From Bog-532 sp963742865 (GTDB taxonomy: Bacteria; Actinomycetota; Actinomycetes; Streptosporangiales; Streptosporangiaceae): DNA of 64,000 bases. The stretch is from assembly GCA_963742865.1 (NCBI GenBank), contig CAVUNW010000035.1, positions 88,680 to 152,679 of the forward strand, given 5' to 3'. Positions 25,403 to 33,787 of the stretch are shown in pieces (within the stretch, counting starts at the first letter, position 1; the number at the start of each line of letters is the position of its first letter). Under the pieces are notes generated by a model. The model saw only the letters and a program-made list of their open reading frames with translations, had not been told where the DNA came from and did not search any database. Position numbers and translations under genes: made by a program.

Positions 25403-25419
25403 GCCACTTCAAGTGGAAA
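25403..25419 (+). other. attR core
   Basis: Right copy of the 17-bp repeat. It is followed by AGCTCAGG, the original chromosomal sequence, giving TAG as the ancestral stop codon of the Smr gene. Confidence 0.85.
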
Positions 25420-25462
25420 TAGCTCAGGCGGAAATAGCGGCAACTCTGCCGTTGCTGCAGTA

Positions 25463-25486
25463 GTCCTGAGACCATCGTCTCAGGAC
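25463..25486. terminator. Perfect 10-bp hairpin
   Basis: GTCCTGAGAC-CATC-GTCTCAGGAC, a perfect 10-bp stem with a four-base loop. It lies in the ancestral spacer between the Smr gene and the convergent aldo/keto reductase. Confidence 0.65.
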
Positions 25487-25537
25487 CCCGCGCGGTCCGG
25501 ACACTGGCGATTAGGGGCGGCCTCCGGACCGCGCGGG
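25487..25537. terminator. 14-bp inverted repeat, probable bidirectional terminator
   Basis: CCCGCGCGGTCCGG (25487-25500) pairs with CCGGACCGCGCGGG (25524-25537) around a 23-base loop. Being just past the aldo/keto reductase stop and on the Smr side too, it probably ends both transcripts. Confidence 0.6.
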
Positions 25538-25556
25538 CCTTGCCCTTCCGATCAAC

Positions 25557-26585
25557 TCACCCTGCCAGACTCCGGTCGCGCTGCTGTACGCCCAGCTCAC
25601 CGTAGGGATAGTCGGCCGGGCGCGGGTCGCTGGCGGCGTCCAGCGCGGCGATCTCGTCCGGGGTGAGGTGCAGGCCGGCGGCGCGGAGGTTGGTCTCTAG
25701 CTGGCCGGTCGTGCGCGCGCCCAGGATGGTGGAGCTGACGCCAGGCCGGTCGGTCACCCAGGCCAGCGCGACCTCGGCCATGGACACGCCGCGGTCCTCG
25801 GCGACCTTCTGCACCGCGTCGATCACCCGCCAGGTGCGCTCGGTGCCGCCGCGGCGCTCGTAGGCCTCCATGCCCCGGTTCGGGTCCTCGCCGAGGCGGG
25901 TGGCGCCCGTGGGGCGCTCATCGCGCCGGTACTTGCCGGACAGCCAGCCGCCGCCGAGCGGGCTCCACGGCAGCAAGCCCAGGCCAGCGTCGGCCGCGGC
26001 CGGGACGATCTCCCACTCGATCTCCCGCGCCAGCAGGCTGTACTGCGTCTGGAGCGTCACCGGCGGCGCCGCGTTCAGTTCCCGGGCCAGGTACACGGCC
26101 TTGGTCAGCTGCCAGCCGGTGAAGTTGGACAGACCGTAGTAGCGGATCTTGCCGGCCCGGACGAAGCCGTCCAGCGTCCGCACGGTCTCCTCCAGCGGCG
26201 TCAGCGGGTCGTAGGCGTGCACCTGGTACAGGTCCACCGAGTCACGCCCCAGCCGGCGCAGCGACGCGTCCAGGGCCCGGGTCAGGTGAAAGGCGGACAG
26301 GCCGGCGTCATTCGGCGTGGCTCCCCGCGAGAACCGTCCCTTGGTGGCCAGCACCGCCCGTTCGGTCACGTCGGCCGGGCGGCGGGCGAACCAGTGGCCG
26401 ATGATCTCCTCCGACGTCCCGCCGCTGTACACGTCGGCGGTGTCGACCAGGGTGCCGCCGGCTTCGATGAACTGGTCAAGCTGCTGATGCGCGCCGGCTT
26501 CATCGGTCTCGGTGCCGAACGTCATGGTGCCCAGGCACAGGCTCGAGACGGCGCAGCCGCTGCGCCCGAGGGTGCGATAGTCCAT
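25557..26585 (-). CDS. Aldo/keto reductase
   Basis: A 342-residue NADPH-dependent AKR-superfamily TIM barrel. The tetrad is visible: Asp and Tyr in FIEAGGTLVDTADVYSGGTS, Lys in AVLATKGRFS and His in LYQVHAYDPLTP. The cofactor end has STILGARTTGQLETNLRA. ATG at 26585 (MDYRTLGRSG) starts the first strand, and an upstream open extension of 27 residues is not family-like. It stands alone between the element's right border and the trehalose-type importer. The substrate is not predictable. Confidence 0.92.
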   Translation of the reverse strand: MDYRTLGRSGCAVSSLCLGTMTFGTETDEAGAHQQLDQFIEAGGTLVDTADVYSGGTSEEIIGHWFARRPADVTERAVLATKGRFSRGATPNDAGLSAFHLTRALDASLRRLGRDSVDLYQVHAYDPLTPLEETVRTLDGFVRAGKIRYYGLSNFTGWQLTKAVYLARELNAAPPVTLQTQYSLLAREIEWEIVPAAADAGLGLLPWSPLGGGWLSGKYRRDERPTGATRLGEDPNRGMEAYERRGGTERTWRVIDAVQKVAEDRGVSMAEVALAWVTDRPGVSSTILGARTTGQLETNLRAAGLHLTPDEIAALDAASDPRPADYPYGELGVQQRDRSLAG

Positions 26586-27213
26586 ACCGCCATCCTTGCG
26601 CAGCCGTCCGGTCCGGCTATCGGCGGCCACCCGCCGCCCCCGACATGCCGACGGCGATCGCAGCAATCCGGTAAAGATCTGATCACCACTACAGCCTCAT
26701 TTTGTCACGTTTATGAGCGAATTTGTTTAATATTTTGGGCGGTATTACGTTCAACCGGCCTATACGGACATAAACAAACACAGCTAGTCGCCAGGGCGCA
26801 CAGCACTGATCCCGCCGAAACTCTTTTGCCTCTTGACGCCACGGCGGCTATGGGAGTTTTCATGTGTATAGATCTCCGCTGCTCGCCGGGGATCGAGCTA
26901 GATGCCGGTAACCGGACCGTCCGGTGCCGGTGGGCCACCAACAACGAAGTGAGGTGGTCGGGCATGAATTTCCCCGGCCGGGGACTGACCGTTGCGCGAT
27001 GCGGGCCGTCGCCCGCGCGCAGCCGGTCTGGTCGCGGCGTAAGCGTGCCCCCCTGCAGCCCTGCCTTCCGTCTGCGCCGGCCAGTCGTGGCCATGCCGGC
27101 ATTCGTCCCGCCTGGCCCGAAACGGGCGAGTGCCCGGTGACCGGACCTGAACAGGCAGGACATAGAGGTACGCAAACTCAGCAGAGCCGCGGCCACGCCG
27201 CGCGGGAGGCACA
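26586..27213. other. Regulatory region upstream of ABC importer
   Basis: A gap of 628 bases with no convincing gene. Bases 26680-26790 are notably AT-rich for this genome. A frame beginning at 26862 lacks any family match. Confidence 0.45.
26911..26925. promoter_or_regulatory. Palindrome, candidate operator
   Basis: ACCGGAC-C-GTCCGGT, a perfect 7-bp inverted repeat about one central base, within a longer imperfect symmetry (GCCGGTA...TGCCGGT). It lies about 290 bases upstream of the importer. No regulator gene is adjacent. Confidence 0.35.
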
Positions 27214-28548
27214 ATGATGGCTGATTCACCCCGTCCGGCCCGGGTCATCCGGCGTGCTAGAGGCCGCATCTCCCGCCCACACGGGCGCCTGCTGCGCACC
27301 AAGGCCGGCCTGGGCATCGCCGCCCTGGGCTGCACGGCCCTGGCCGCGTGCAGTTCGGCCGGCGCGAGCACCGGTCCGGTGACGCTGAACTTCTACCAGT
27401 ACCCGGACACCTCGCCCGCGACGAACACCGAAATCGCCAACTGCACCGCGCAGAGTCACGGTGCGTACAAGATCTCCTTCCAGCAGCTGCCCCAGGCGGC
27501 GGACGGCCAGCGCCAGCAGCTGGTCCGCCGGCTCGCGGCGCGCGACAGCACGATCGACATCATGGCGCTCGACGTCACCTGGGAGGCCGAGTTCGCCCAG
27601 GCCGGCTGGATCCTGCCGTGGACCGGAAGCAACCGGGCGTCGGTGGTCAACGGGACGATCGTCCCGGCGCTGCAGACGGCGATATGGAAGGGCAAGCTGT
27701 ACGCGGCCCCGGCCAACACCAACACCCAGCTGCTTTGGTACCGCTCCGACCTGGTGCCGAACCCGCCCAAGACCTGGGCCCAGATGATCGCCGACGCCGA
27801 GCAGCTCGCCAAGCAGGGCAAGCCGCACTACATCGAGATCCAGGGCGCGCAGTACGAGGGCGCCACCGTCTGGTACAACACGATGGTGAACAGCGCGGGC
27901 GGCACGATCCTGAACCCGGACGCCACCAAGGTCACCCTGAACGACCGCTCGGTCAAGGCGCTGTCGATCATGAAGCAGCTCGCGACCTCGACCGCCGCTG
28001 ACCCCTCTCTCAACGTGCAGATGGAAAACCAGAACCGGCTGGCGATGGAGACCGGGACGGCCGCGTTCGAGCTGAACTACCCGTTCGTGTATCCGGCCAT
28101 GAAGGCCGACAACCCCAAGCTCTTCAAGGACTTCAAGTGGGCGCTGTACCCGTCGGTGAACCCGGGCGTGCCCGCCAAGGTCACGATCGGCGGCATCGAC
28201 CTGGCGGTCAGCTCGTACTCCCAGCACCCGGCGCTCGCCTTCCAGGCCGCGCTCTGCCTGCGCGACCGGCAGAACCAGCTGATCGGCGCGACCGTCGGCG
28301 GCGTCCCGCCCACGATCGCCAGCCTGTATAACGACCCGAAGCTGTACCCCGACTACCCGTTCCACGCCGACATCCTGAAGGCGCTGCAGAACGCGAGCGT
28401 CCGGCCCAAGACGCCCGTGTACCAGGTGGTGTCGATCGACATTTCGCACCTGGTCTCGCCGGCCGCCGGCATCAACCCCACCGGTACCACGAACGCGATG
28501 GCCAATAGGTTCAATAACGCACTGCAATCGAAGGGCCTGGTCCCGTGA
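27214..28548 (+). CDS. Sugar-binding lipoprotein (LpqY/ThuE-like) of a CUT1 importer
   Basis: A 444-residue extracellular solute-binding protein, family 1. It has a twin-arginine-rich N-terminus, a hydrophobic stretch and lipobox LAAC with Cys46. The mature part shows SBP_bac_1 features: LNFYQYPDTSPATN, DIMALDVTWEAEFAQAGWI, LYAAPANTNTQLLWYRSDLV and GTAAFELNYPFVYPA. The pattern is close to trehalose/maltose binders of the LpqY/ThuE group, so trehalose is a reasonable but unproven substrate. ATG at 27214 or 27217 follows GGGAGGC. It is the first gene of a four-gene importer. Confidence 0.9.
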   Translation: MMADSPRPARVIRRARGRISRPHGRLLRTKAGLGIAALGCTALAACSSAGASTGPVTLNFYQYPDTSPATNTEIANCTAQSHGAYKISFQQLPQAADGQRQQLVRRLAARDSTIDIMALDVTWEAEFAQAGWILPWTGSNRASVVNGTIVPALQTAIWKGKLYAAPANTNTQLLWYRSDLVPNPPKTWAQMIADAEQLAKQGKPHYIEIQGAQYEGATVWYNTMVNSAGGTILNPDATKVTLNDRSVKALSIMKQLATSTAADPSLNVQMENQNRLAMETGTAAFELNYPFVYPAMKADNPKLFKDFKWALYPSVNPGVPAKVTIGGIDLAVSSYSQHPALAFQAALCLRDRQNQLIGATVGGVPPTIASLYNDPKLYPDYPFHADILKALQNASVRPKTPVYQVVSIDISHLVSPAAGINPTGTTNAMANRFNNALQSKGLVP

Positions 28549-28591
28549 GCCGCCGGGGCCCGCGGCTGGCGACGAGGGAAGGAAGACGCCA

Positions 28592-29542
28592 ATGAGCGTG
28601 AACGCGGAAGTGGCGGCGGGCACCGAGGCCGTCCAGGAACGACCACCGGGGCACAAGAAGCAACTGTCCGAGGGCGCGAGGGCCGAACGCCGGCTGGGCT
28701 GGCTGCTGTGCGCCCCGGCGGTGATCGTGATGCTGGGGGTGACCGGGTACCCGATCGTCTACGCTCTCTGGCTGTCCCTGGAGCGGTACAACCTGGAGCT
28801 CCCGCAGCAGATCAAGTTCATCGGGTTCGCCAACTACGGCGCGGTGCTCTCGTCCCCGTACTGGTGGACGGCGCTGTGGGTGACCGTGATCATCACGGTG
28901 TTCTCGGTCGCCATCACGCTCGTCCTCGGCATGCTGCTGGCTCAGGTCATGTACCGGACCATCTTCGGCCGGGGCACCGTCCGCACCGTTGCGCTCATCC
29001 CGTACGGGATCGTGACGGTGGCCGCGGCCTACGGCTGGCAATACGCCTGGACACCCGGCGAGGGCTACCTGTCCGCCGCGTTCAACAACAGTGCCCCGCT
29101 GACCCAACAGGTATCGGCGATCGCCGTCATCATCCTGGCGGAGATCTGGAAGACCACCCCGTTCATGGGCCTGCTTCTGCTCGCCGGGCTCTCGCTGGTC
29201 CCCGACGACCTGCTGAAGGCGGCGAAGGTGGACGGCGCGACCGCCTGGCAGCGGTTCACCAAGATCACGCTGCCGCTGATGAAACCGGCCATTCTGGTGG
29301 CGCTGCTGTTCCGGACGCTGGACTCGTTCCGGATCTTCGACAACATCTACATCCTGACCGCCGGGGCCAACAACACCGGGTCGGTGTCGATCCTGGGCTA
29401 CGACAACCTGTTCAACGCGCTGAACCTGGGCATCGGCTCGGCGATCTCGGTTCTCATCTTCATCTGCGTGGCCATCATCGCGATCATTTTCATCAAGGGC
29501 TTCGGGACCGCGGCCCCGGGCACAGATTCGGGAAGCAGGTGA
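28592..29542 (+). CDS. ABC sugar permease, MalF/SugA type
   Basis: A 316-residue permease of the CUT1 MalF/SugA type with six membrane helices after a charged N-terminus. The EAA loop that docks on the ATPase is seen as LLKAAKVDGATAWQRFTKIT. Other landmarks are GYPIVYALWLSL in helix 1 and FRTLDSFRIFDNIYILT near the C-terminal half. The ATG start follows GGAAGG. It pairs with the next gene, seven bases downstream, to form the channel. Confidence 0.93.
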   Translation: MSVNAEVAAGTEAVQERPPGHKKQLSEGARAERRLGWLLCAPAVIVMLGVTGYPIVYALWLSLERYNLELPQQIKFIGFANYGAVLSSPYWWTALWVTVIITVFSVAITLVLGMLLAQVMYRTIFGRGTVRTVALIPYGIVTVAAAYGWQYAWTPGEGYLSAAFNNSAPLTQQVSAIAVIILAEIWKTTPFMGLLLLAGLSLVPDDLLKAAKVDGATAWQRFTKITLPLMKPAILVALLFRTLDSFRIFDNIYILTAGANNTGSVSILGYDNLFNALNLGIGSAISVLIFICVAIIAIIFIKGFGTAAPGTDSGSR

Positions 29543-29549
29543 CCCGCCG

Positions 29550-30389
29550 ATGGCTGCCGTAACCACCACCCCCCGGCAGAAGGTCGGCTGGGGCGTCGCG
29601 AACTTCGTGGTCATCGCGCTGGCGCTGATCCCGGTGCTCTGGCTGGTCTCGCTGTCCTTCAAGACGCCCGCCGCGGTGCTCGACCCGTCGTTCGTGCCGA
29701 GCCAGTGGACCTGGGGGAACTACTCGGGCATCCTGCATAGCTCGCAGTTCCTCCGGCCGCTGCTCAACTCGATCGGGATCGGCCTGATCTCCACGTTCAT
29801 CGCCGTGCTGCTGGCCTCCATGGCCGCGTACGCGGTCGCCCGGCTGGCGTTTCCCGGCAAGAGCGTGCTCATCGGGATGGCGCTGCTGATCGCGATCTTC
29901 CCGCAGATCTCGCTGATCACCCCGCTGTTCAGCATCGAGCGGGCGCTGGGCCTCTTCAACACCTGGCCGGGCCTGATCATCCCCTACGTCGCGTTCGGGC
30001 TGCCGCTGGGGATCTACATTCTGTCGGCGTTCTTCCGTGAGATTCCCTGGGAGCTGGAGAAGGCGGCCAAGATGGACGGCGCGACGCCGTTCCAGGCCTT
30101 TACCAGGGTCATCGCGCCGCTGGCCGCCCCGGGCATGGTCACCACGGCCATCCTGGTCTTCCTGGCCTGCTGGAACGACTTCCTGTTCGCGATCTCGTTC
30201 ACCTCGACGACCGCCGCCCGGACGGCGCCGGCCGCCATGCAGTACTTCAGCGGCGGCTCGGTGTTCACCATCCCGACCGGTCCCATCGCGGCCGCCGCGG
30301 TGGTCATCACCATCCCGATCATCATCTTCGTGCTGTTCTTCCAGCGCCGGATCGTCGCTGGGCTGACATCAGGCGCGGTCAAGGGTTAA
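29550..30389 (+). CDS. ABC sugar permease, MalG/SugB type
   Basis: A 279-residue permease with six membrane helices. The EAA loop is LEKAAKMDGATPFQAFTRVI, and the family C-terminus ends FFQRRIVAGLTSGAVKG, the usual RxxxxGLTxGAVKG tail. ATG at 29550 lies eight bases after the previous stop. It is the second half of the CUT1 channel and is cotranscribed with the lipoprotein, first permease and ATPase. Confidence 0.95.
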   Translation: MAAVTTTPRQKVGWGVANFVVIALALIPVLWLVSLSFKTPAAVLDPSFVPSQWTWGNYSGILHSSQFLRPLLNSIGIGLISTFIAVLLASMAAYAVARLAFPGKSVLIGMALLIAIFPQISLITPLFSIERALGLFNTWPGLIIPYVAFGLPLGIYILSAFFREIPWELEKAAKMDGATPFQAFTRVIAPLAAPGMVTTAILVFLACWNDFLFAISFTSTTAARTAPAAMQYFSGGSVFTIPTGPIAAAAVVITIPIIIFVLFFQRRIVAGLTSGAVKG

Positions 30390-30406
30390 TGGACTAGGGA
30401 GACACA

Positions 30407-31712
30407 GTGGCTGAAATCGTTCTGGACAATGTGACCAAGCGCTTCCCGGACGGGGCGCTCGCGGTCGACAAGATCAGCCTGGACATCGCCGACGGCGAGT
30501 TCGTCATCCTGGTCGGCCCCTCCGGCTGCGGCAAGTCCACCACACTGAACATGATCGCCGGCCTGGAGGACATCACCGCGGGCGAACTCCGCATCGGCGG
30601 CAAGGTGATGAACAACGCGGCGCCCAAGGACCGTGACATCGCCATGGTCTTCCAGAGCTACGCCCTCTACCCGCACATGACCGTGCGGGAGAACATGGGC
30701 TTCGCGCTCAAGCTGGCCAAGACGCCGCAGAACGTCATCGACGAGAAGGTCAATGAGGCGGCCCGGGTGCTCGACCTGACCCAGCATCTGGACCGCGCCG
30801 GCCAACCTGTCCGGCGGCCAGCGGCAGCGGGTGGCGATGGGCCGGGCGATCGTCCGGGACCCGGCGGCGTTCCTGATGGACGAGCCGCTGTCCAACCTGG
30901 ACGCGAAGCTGCGCGTGCAGATGCGGACCGAGGTGTCCCGGCTGCAGCGACGGCTGGGCACGACCACCGTCTACGTCACGCACGACCAGACCGAGGCGAT
31001 GACCCTGGGCGACCGCGTCGCGGTCATGCGCTCCGGCCTCCTGCAGCAGGTCGGCTCGCCGCAGGAACTGTACGACCGGCCGCGCAACCTGTTCGTGGCC
31101 GGCTTTATCGGGTCACCCGCGATGAACTTCATGCCCGGCGTCGTCGAGGACAGCACGCTGCGCACGCCGCTGGGCGACGTGCCGCTGGCCGGCCGCCTCG
31201 GCCGGGCCCTGGAGCAGGCCCACGCGCCGCGGGACCTGATCGTCGGCATCCGCCCGGAGGAATTCCAGGACGCCGCGCTGGTCCCGGCCGACCAGCGCAG
31301 CAGCGGGATCACCTTCCGCGCCACCATTGACGTGCTGGAGTCGCTGGGCGCGGACGTGTTCGTCTACTTCACCAGGGAATTCGGCAACGAGGTGAGCGCC
31401 GCGGAACTGCGGGAACTCGCCGAGGACTCCGGGAGCGCGGACACCGGCGCGAGCGGGGACACGATGGTCGCCCGGCTCGACACCGAAACCCACGCCGCGG
31501 AGGGGCAGGAGTCCGAACTGTGGGCCGACCTGCGATCCGTGCACGTGTTCAACCCGGCCGACGGGAGCAACATCACCCTGGACTACGGTCCGGACCGGGC
31601 CGTGGGCGGCAGCGCCCCAGCGGCCAGCCCGGCGGCCGACACCAGCCGCGGGGAGAGCGGGACGACTGACAGCACGGACGCGCAGGCCGGCCCCGGAACG
31701 GGAGTCATCTGA
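30407..31712 (+). CDS. ABC sugar ATPase, MalK/SugC type, with one frameshift
   Basis: A MalK/SugC-type ATPase split over two frames. Frame one (GTG/ATG region at 30407) carries Walker A GPSGCGKST and the Q-loop MVFQSYALYPHMTV. Frame two carries LSGGQRQRVAMGRAIV, Walker B FLMDEPLSNLD, the switch VTHDQTEAM and the C-terminal TOBE-like domain with IVGIRPEEF. The break lies at about 30795-30805, between DLTQHLDR and NLSGGQRQ, where one extra or two missing bases explain it. The rest is intact, so a sequencing error is likely. The regulatory domain has an unusual acidic insert (about 31390-31510) and a long disordered tail. Confidence 0.88.
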
Positions 31713-32547
31713 CTTCCCGACGGAGCCGCTCGATCACCTCGTCGTTCCACTCGTGGGTGCGCATGAGGCGGTAACGCTGGCTGGCGACGCGCATGTACGC
31801 TTCGGCGTCCGTGCCCGGGCCGATCAGGTCAGCAGCCCGCAGCATGCGCACCACGGGGGTGAATTCCGTCGTGAACCACCGCCGGGCGATCTGCTCACGG
31901 GTGAAGTACCGGCGCTCCGCCTGGATATACCGGAAGCCCCAGGCCTCCACGTTTTCCCCCAGCTCGGCGTAGGACCAGGGATCGGTGCAGGTGAGCTTGG
32001 CGTAGGCCGCCTCCGGCAGCGGCACGCGGTCCATGAAGATGCGCTGGTAGCTCTTCATCAGCAGGTCGCGGCGGCCCCGGATGCCCTGGGCGGGGACCTG
32101 GGTCAGCACCTGGGTCACGTAGGCGTCGATGGTGCGCTGCCCGGTGGCCATGGCGATCGAGACCCGGTGGTGGCCGTCCTGGACGAAGTACAGGTCACCC
32201 ACCTGGTACACCTCGATGGGCGGGATCGATTCGCCGCGCCGCTGGGCCAGCGCCAGCCGTTCCCAGCGCTCCCGGACCCGTCCTGAGGTCGGCCGGAAGC
32301 GCCGGTCGAAGTCGCGCCGGGCCTCGACGCTGCCCACCACCGCATCCAGCTTGATCGTCCGGAGCCCGAGGTGGCCTTCGCCGCGGAAGCCGAGCGCGGC
32401 GACGACCTCGTCGTACGGCAGGATCAGGCTGATGTCGTCCGGGCTCCGCCGGAGCCGGCCCGCGAGCCGGGACAGCACCTGGCGGCGGCGGGCCCGCATG
32501 AAGTCGTTCTCCACGTCGGCGCGCGGGAACCCGGTGTCAGCACGCAT
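31705..32547 (-). CDS. ParB-like nuclease-domain protein
   Basis: A 280-residue protein with a ParB/sulfiredoxin-type domain. It contains the core IPPIEVYQVGDLYFVQDGHH, then RVSIAMATGQRTIDAYVTQV. The rest is helical with many aromatic residues (AWGFRYIQAERRYFTREQIA). The fold binds nucleotide triphosphate (CTP in true ParB), but this is not the chromosomal parB: no ParA or parS sites are present. ATG at 32547 lies inside the end of the phosphoesterase gene, an 11-base overlap, so the two are coupled. The 3' end overlaps the importer ATPase by eight bases in convergent orientation. Confidence 0.8.
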   Translation of the reverse strand: MRADTGFPRADVENDFMRARRRQVLSRLAGRLRRSPDDISLILPYDEVVAALGFRGEGHLGLRTIKLDAVVGSVEARRDFDRRFRPTSGRVRERWERLALAQRRGESIPPIEVYQVGDLYFVQDGHHRVSIAMATGQRTIDAYVTQVLTQVPAQGIRGRRDLLMKSYQRIFMDRVPLPEAAYAKLTCTDPWSYAELGENVEAWGFRYIQAERRYFTREQIARRWFTTEFTPVVRMLRAADLIGPGTDAEAYMRVASQRYRLMRTHEWNDEVIERLRREVR

Positions 32548-33280
32548 GACGGCGCCCCGGGATGATCTCGGCCGGCTCGCGGCCGGGGCCCAGCTCGAAC
32601 AGGTGCCAGCCGGTGACGTTGCGGATCGTGGTATGGCCGAGCCGCAGCGGCGGCGGCGTCGCACCGTACGGGTGCACATGACCGTGCAGCAGAACGGGCG
32701 TTCCCAGCGCGGCGATCAGCGCCCGGTAGCAGCCGAAGCCGCGGTGCACGGGGTCGTCGCCGTCTCCCGCGCCGCGTGGCGGGGCGTGCGTGAGCAGGAC
32801 ATCGACGCCGCGCTTGTCCCGCAGCCGGCGCCAGGTGGCCCGCCGGCGCAGGGCCCGCGCCCGGCGGCTCTGCTGCCACTCGGTGTACTGATTGGGCCCC
32901 TCGCGGTAACGCAGGCAGCCGCCCAGGCCAGCGATCCGGAGGCCGCCGGCGTCGACGACCCGGCCGTCGGCGTTGATCGCCCCGGACGGCCACGGCGGCC
33001 GGGCCGGGAAACCGGCCCGGGTGATGAGCCCGGTCCGGGAGACGCGGTACCCGGACTGGTCCGGGTCGTGGTTGCCGGGCACGAAGACGAGCGGCACGTC
33101 GAGCGCGTTCATCAGCGCGCCAAGATACTGCGCGGGCAGGTCGCCGCAGGCCACGATCAGCTCAGCGGATCGCGCCGGGCTCACGTTGGCCAGCAGCCCC
33201 TCGTCCACCTCATCGGAGACGGCCAGCACACGGACGCCGCCGCCGGGGCGGCGGCCGGCCCGCTCGGCAGGGCGACGCAT
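32537..33280 (-). CDS. Calcineurin-like metallophosphoesterase
   Basis: A 247-residue metallophosphoesterase with all dinuclear-metal motifs in order: VSDEVD (the DxH strand, with Val-Asp in place of the usual His), IVACGDLP, FVPGNHDPD, LLTHAPPRGA and LLHGHVHPYG. The odd first motif may alter metal site 1. There is no signal peptide, so it is cytoplasmic. ATG at 33280 abuts the TGA of the upstream small membrane gene, and the 3' end overlaps the ParB-like gene, giving a tight three-gene unit. The substrate is unknown. Confidence 0.88.
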   Translation of the reverse strand: MRRPAERAGRRPGGGVRVLAVSDEVDEGLLANVSPARSAELIVACGDLPAQYLGALMNALDVPLVFVPGNHDPDQSGYRVSRTGLITRAGFPARPPWPSGAINADGRVVDAGGLRIAGLGGCLRYREGPNQYTEWQQSRRARALRRRATWRRLRDKRGVDVLLTHAPPRGAGDGDDPVHRGFGCYRALIAALGTPVLLHGHVHPYGATPPPLRLGHTTIRNVTGWHLFELGPGREPAEIIPGRRHAC

Positions 33281-33674
33281 TCAGCGCACTGCCGGGTCGC
33301 GGACATCCAGCCCGTGCTCCCGGAGGGCGGCCTCCGCCCGGTAGATCTCCGCTTGCCGGGCCTGGTCACCGCCGGCCGGCGGCCTGACCCCGAACCGCTG
33401 GCACGCGCTGCGCAGCGTGTCGAGGTACGCGCCGCGCAGCGCCAGTAGGTGATGCCGTTTGGCGGTGCCGCCGGGCTGGTTCTCGGTCGCCTCGAGCTCG
33501 GCCCGCAGCCGCCGCAGCCGGGCCACGACCCGGTCGACCGGCTCGGCCGGCTGCGGCCAGGCTCCGGTCGTGGAGCGCGCTGAGCCGGCGGCAAAGGCGC
33601 ACGGCGACCAGGATCGCGCCCCCGGCCAGGGTCGGGAGCAGCACGGCGAACGCCAGCAGCGCGAGCTTGCCCAT
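33281..33674 (-). CDS. Small membrane-anchored coiled-coil protein, frame-disrupted
   Basis: Two frames make one plausible product of about 130 residues. From ATG at 33674 the first reads MGKLALLAFAVLLPTLAGGA, one membrane helix, then RLCRRLSALHDRSLAAA. The second, from about 33545, reads VVARLRRLRAELEATENQPG, then ALREHGLDVRDPAVR and TGA. They join with a one-base shift near 33550. If the break is real, GTG at 33526 could start an 81-residue soluble piece. It directly precedes the phosphoesterase, so it may anchor or partner it. No family is recognised. Confidence 0.55.
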
Positions 33675-33787
33675 GTCGTTAAGTGTCGGCCCGGCGGGCG
33701 CGCCCACGCAAGCCGCGGCCGGAAGGCGAGCCGGCGGATAGCCGGGCCAGCACGCCGTCGAGCCTCATGCTGGCCGTCTTCGCCCCG

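Larger units (their letters stand above)
17118..25419. mobile_element. Integrative element inserted in the Smr gene 3' end
   Basis: An 8.3-kb element bounded by the 17-bp direct repeat CCACTTCAAGTGGAAAT (17118-17134 and 25403-25419). A tyrosine integrase and excisionase lie at the left end, reading toward attL, the usual arrangement. Cargo includes lower-GC genes (21.0-23.0 kb) unlike the flanking chromosome, and a 1-kb cytosine-poor tract. No intact replication initiator, FtsK/TraB translocase or phage structural gene was found, so it is not an obvious AICE or prophage. The integrase is interrupted by two stops, so mobility is probably lost. Confidence 0.85.

Noticed and set aside
25099..25422. 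ORF ending in HFKWK, like the Smr protein C-terminus
   Set aside because: The similarity is just the shared 17-bp att core; the preceding sequence has no Smr features.
31705..32547. Chromosomal parB
   Set aside because: There is no parA neighbour and no parS-like 16-mers. Only the ParB-type domain is shared, and it occurs in many unrelated proteins.
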